Below, piece after piece: positions 61,631-64,000 of a stretch of DNA of 64,000 nucleotides. The stretch comes from an uncultured Paracoccaceae bacterium (GTDB taxonomy: Bacteria; Pseudomonadota; Alphaproteobacteria; Rhodobacterales; Rhodobacteraceae): NCBI GenBank assembly GCA_947489705.1, contig CANLEQ010000006.1, positions 155,884-219,883 on the forward strand. Reading direction: 5' to 3'. Below the pieces are notes generated by a model that saw only the letters and a program-made list of their open reading frames with translations, was not told where the DNA came from and did not search any database. The translations under genes and the position numbers were made by a program. Every line of letters starts with the position of its first letter. Position 1 is the stretch's first letter.

Positions 61631-63126
61631 CCGCAACAGACCCCGCCGATCTCGGTGCCATCGACGCACGCAGGATGATCGCCCGCAGGCAGCTCTCTCC
61701 GGTGGACCTGGCCGAGGCCTGCATCGCGCGCGTCGAGGCGGTGGATCACGCGGTCAACGCATTGGTCGCGCGCGACTTCGACTCGGTGCGCAAGGCCGCA
61801 CGGGAGGCGGAACGCGACGTGACCTCCGGTGCGCCGCTCGGGCCCCTCGCCGGATTGCCTTTCGGCGTCAAGGACATGATCGACGTCGCGGGCCTTCCCA
61901 CCACGTTCGGCTCCGAGGCGTTCCGCGACAATGTCGCGACGCAGGACGACGTCATCGTCGCCGCGATGCGCAAGGGGGGCGCGATCCCGCTGGGCAAGAC
62001 CAACAATCCCGAATGGAGCGCCGGCGCGAACACCCGCAACCGGGTCTACGGCGTGACCGCCAACCCCCACGACATCAGCCGCAGCTGCGCGGGATCCTCG
62101 GGCGGCTCGGCGGTGGCGCTGGCATGCGGTTATGCCCCGCTCGCGACCGGCTCCGACATGGGCGGCAGCCTGCGCAACCCCGCGGCGTTCTGTGGCGTCG
62201 TCGGGTTTCGCCCCAGCCCCGGCGTGGTTCCCGGCAATACCCGCGAAGCGGGCCTCCTGCCCATGTCGACGTCGGGGCCGATGGCGCGCAACGTCGCCGA
62301 TGCCGGGCTGATGCTGTCGATCCTCGCGCGGCCGGATCAGAACGACCCCTTCACCCCGGTGGTCGACGGCCGCACCGCCTGGGACCCCGCCGGGTTCGCG
62401 AGCCTGCCTCGCAGGGATCTGGGATCGCTGCGCATCGCGGCCACCGAGGATTACGGGTTCGCCCCCGTCGAACGTATCGTGCGCGACCATTTCCGCGCGA
62501 TCCTGCCGCAGATCGCCCCATTCGTCGGGCCGCTCGACGAGGCGTCGCCCGATTGCACCGATGCGGACCGGATCTTTTCGGTGTTGCGCGGGGTGATGTT
62601 CCTCGGCACCCACGCCCGGCTGGTCGACGAGACGCCCGAGCTGGTCGGCCCGAACGTCCACGACAACGTGGCCGAGGGACGCGGCTATTCGGCCGAGGAC
62701 GTGGCGCAGGCGCTCTTCGCGCAGGCGCGCTACCACCATGCGTGGCAGGCCTTCTTCGAAGAGCACGACGTGCTGCTCACGCCCGCCGTCGGCATCTCGC
62801 CGCGCGACTGGCACGAGCTCTATCCGCGCGAGATCGACGGGGCGCCGACCAAAAGCTACTATCACTGGCTTGCGATGGCCTATGCCTCGACCATCGCGGG
62901 GCATCCGTCCATCACCATTCCCTGCGGGCGCGACGCGAACGGCCTGCCCTTCGGGCTCCAGGTCGTCGGCCGCAGGTATGGCGACCGCGAGGTTCTCGCC
63001 GTCGCGGCCGAGCTCGAGGCGATCATCGCCGGCATTCCCGACCTCGCCCCGCAAGGGCCCGATATCGCGGCGCTGGCCACGGCACCGGCCTTGCGCGAGG
63101 CCCCCGGTTTTCTGAGCTTCGCCTGA
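61627..63126 (+). CDS. Amidase (amidase-signature family)
   Basis: A 499-residue amide hydrolase with the catalytic lysine in LPFGVKDMIDVAGLP (about 78-92), CAGSSGGSAVALACG (about 156-170) and the nucleophile region GSDMGGSLRNPAAFCG (about 176-191). It continues to HPSITIPCGRDANGLPFGLQV at the C-terminus. It closes the ggt-M20-dsdA unit and may open an amide-linked side chain. Different from the amidase at 42683. Confidence 0.9.
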   Translation: MTATDPADLGAIDARRMIARRQLSPVDLAEACIARVEAVDHAVNALVARDFDSVRKAAREAERDVTSGAPLGPLAGLPFGVKDMIDVAGLPTTFGSEAFRDNVATQDDVIVAAMRKGGAIPLGKTNNPEWSAGANTRNRVYGVTANPHDISRSCAGSSGGSAVALACGYAPLATGSDMGGSLRNPAAFCGVVGFRPSPGVVPGNTREAGLLPMSTSGPMARNVADAGLMLSILARPDQNDPFTPVVDGRTAWDPAGFASLPRRDLGSLRIAATEDYGFAPVERIVRDHFRAILPQIAPFVGPLDEASPDCTDADRIFSVLRGVMFLGTHARLVDETPELVGPNVHDNVAEGRGYSAEDVAQALFAQARYHHAWQAFFEEHDVLLTPAVGISPRDWHELYPREIDGAPTKSYYHWLAMAYASTIAGHPSITIPCGRDANGLPFGLQVVGRRYGDREVLAVAAELEAIIAGIPDLAPQGPDIAALATAPALREAPGFLSFA

Positions 63127-63172
63127 CCGGAATGCCTCGAACCCCAAGGGGGCGGCACCGAACGGCGCGGGA

Positions 63173-63920
63173 TCACCGCTTGTCGGTCGGGATCAGGCCG
63201 GCCGCATGCGCCGCGATGGCGCCGCCCTCGTAGAAGGCCGATTTCGCGGTCACGAAAGCTTCGGAATAGGCATCGACGGGATCGAGCGGATAGCCCGCCC
63301 CGCTCCCGCCCAGAAGCGTTCGCGCGGCGGCCGTGCCGAACACCGTGCCGGGCGAGATCCCGCGCCCCGAAAAGCCGAAGATCGCATGCGCGCGCGGCCC
63401 GAATGCGACCACCTTCGGGACGTGATCGGCCGTCATGGCGATCCTGCCGGCCCAGCTATGGGTAAAGCCGATCTCGCCCAGCCAGGGAAACATGCGGCCG
63501 AGCTTGCGCCTGGCCCATGCGGTGTGCACGACGCGCCCGGGCCCCCCGCCATCGCCCATCCCGCCGAGGATCAACCGACCCGCCGCGTCGGTGCGGATCG
63601 ACGACATGACGAGCGCCGTGTCCCAGCAACCCTCGCCGCCGGGCAGGATCCGGGCGCGCGCCGCCGGGGGCAACGGATCTGTTGCGAACTGGCTGTAGTG
63701 AACGGTGGCGAAACGCGGCCGGATCGCGCCCGGAACGACGCGATGATAGGCATTCGTCGCCAGAAGAAGCGCACCGGCGCGGACCACGCATCCATTGGCC
63801 GCGAGATGCCATCGCCCTCCGCGATATGCCAGCGCGGTCACGGTGGAACGGTCGTGGATACGTCCGCCCGCCCGTTCGGCCGCATCGAGGAGCCGCAGCG
63901 GCGCCCCGATGCGGTTGCCC
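63173..63920 (-). pseudogene. FAD-dependent oxidoreductase (DAO family), 5' part missing
   Basis: About 249 residues of a DAO-type flavoenzyme remain: LLDAAERAGGRIHDRSTV, LLLATNAYHRVVPGAIRP, GFTHSWAGRIAMTADHVPKV and FGFSGRGISPGTVFG, the C-terminal FAD contact. The N-terminal 180 or so residues, including the dinucleotide-binding GxGxxG turn, are absent: following the frame upstream, similarity fades near 63900 and a TGA stop occurs at 63974-63976. The neighbouring sequence looks unrelated, as if an insertion or rearrangement cut the gene. Convergent with the amidase gene. Confidence 0.75.
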
Positions 63921-64000
63921 TGGTGGGTTGGGGCACGGTTTCTTGAGACAGTTCGTAGCGCTATTTCTCTTGATCAGGGGAGTAGTACGAGATGGACGAC
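63921..64000 (+). other. Sequence of different character at the window edge, possible IS left end
   Basis: The last 80 bp are richer in A and T than the neighbours and interrupt the flavoenzyme gene. An ATG at 63992 preceded by AGGGGAG could start a new plus-strand gene, for example an IS transposase, with 63921 onward (TGGTGGGTTGGGGCACGG) as terminal repeat. The other end is outside the window, so this is tentative. Confidence 0.35.

Noticed and set aside
1..64000. tRNA, rRNA, CRISPR array, phage or integrase genes
   Set aside because: Scanned for typical tRNA arms, regular short repeats and integrase-like products; none seen. A tool-based scan would be needed to be certain.

Overview
The window is GC-rich, densely packed bacterial DNA. 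Long overlapping operons joined by ATGA or TGATG couplings, many ABC and TRAP uptake systems, a VPLPA-type C-terminal sorting anchor, twin-arginine binding proteins and a kdsD-kdsB-kdsA lipid/capsule sugar operon together suggest an alphaproteobacterium, most likely Rhodobacterales (Roseobacter/Paracoccus-like). This is inferred from gene style and content; there is no rRNA or other marker gene here. I saw no tRNA, rRNA or CRISPR array.

Layout. 1-601: 3' part of an AI-2E-type membrane protein. 756-8323: pentose module (transketolase, xylulokinase, SorC-type regulator, FrcB/FrcC/FrcA-like sugar ABC transporter). 8632-9864: secreted ScyD/ScyE-like protein with a VPLPA anchor. 9939-15493 (minus): spermidine/putrescine-type ABC transporter with a hydantoin/allantoin-racemase-like enzyme and a GNAT protein; facing it, 15799-17105 encodes an NTF2-like protein and a polysaccharide-deacetylase-fold enzyme. 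17170-20707 (minus): polar amino-acid ABC transporter with a VC1184-type cysteine-desulfurase-like enzyme, divergent from a FadR-type regulator (20848-21585). 21586-23297: a decay zone holding an internally deleted IS630 element and frameshifted aldo/keto reductase and aldehyde dehydrogenase remnants.

23298-31181 (minus) is an amide-use operon: AmiC-like sensor, AmiR-like ANTAR regulator, peptide-type ABC transporter and acetamidase/formamidase. A canonical intrinsic terminator lies just upstream of its first gene, which fits ANTAR-controlled antitermination. 31445-33843: TerC-family membrane protein, a remnant of a CNNM/TlyC gene, and a DUF6635-like protein. 34331-39137: SorC-type regulator, TRAP transporter (large permease frameshifted by one base) and an SMP-30-type lactonase. 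39245-39843: VapBC toxin-antitoxin. 39853-42463 (minus): KDO synthesis operon. 42683-44897: amidase and convergent IclR regulator.

45032-63920 is devoted to peptides and amino-acid derivatives: MlrC-type metallopeptidase, a complete dipeptide-type ABC transporter, two M20 hydrolases, cupin and FAD oxidoreductase, a CAP-domain secreted protein, then gamma-glutamyltransferase, a third M20 peptidase, D-serine dehydratase, an amidase, and a second FAD oxidoreductase whose 5' end is lost next to foreign-looking sequence at the window edge. Overall this looks like an accessory nutrient-scavenging region in which each uptake system is paired with the enzymes for its substrate and a local regulator.
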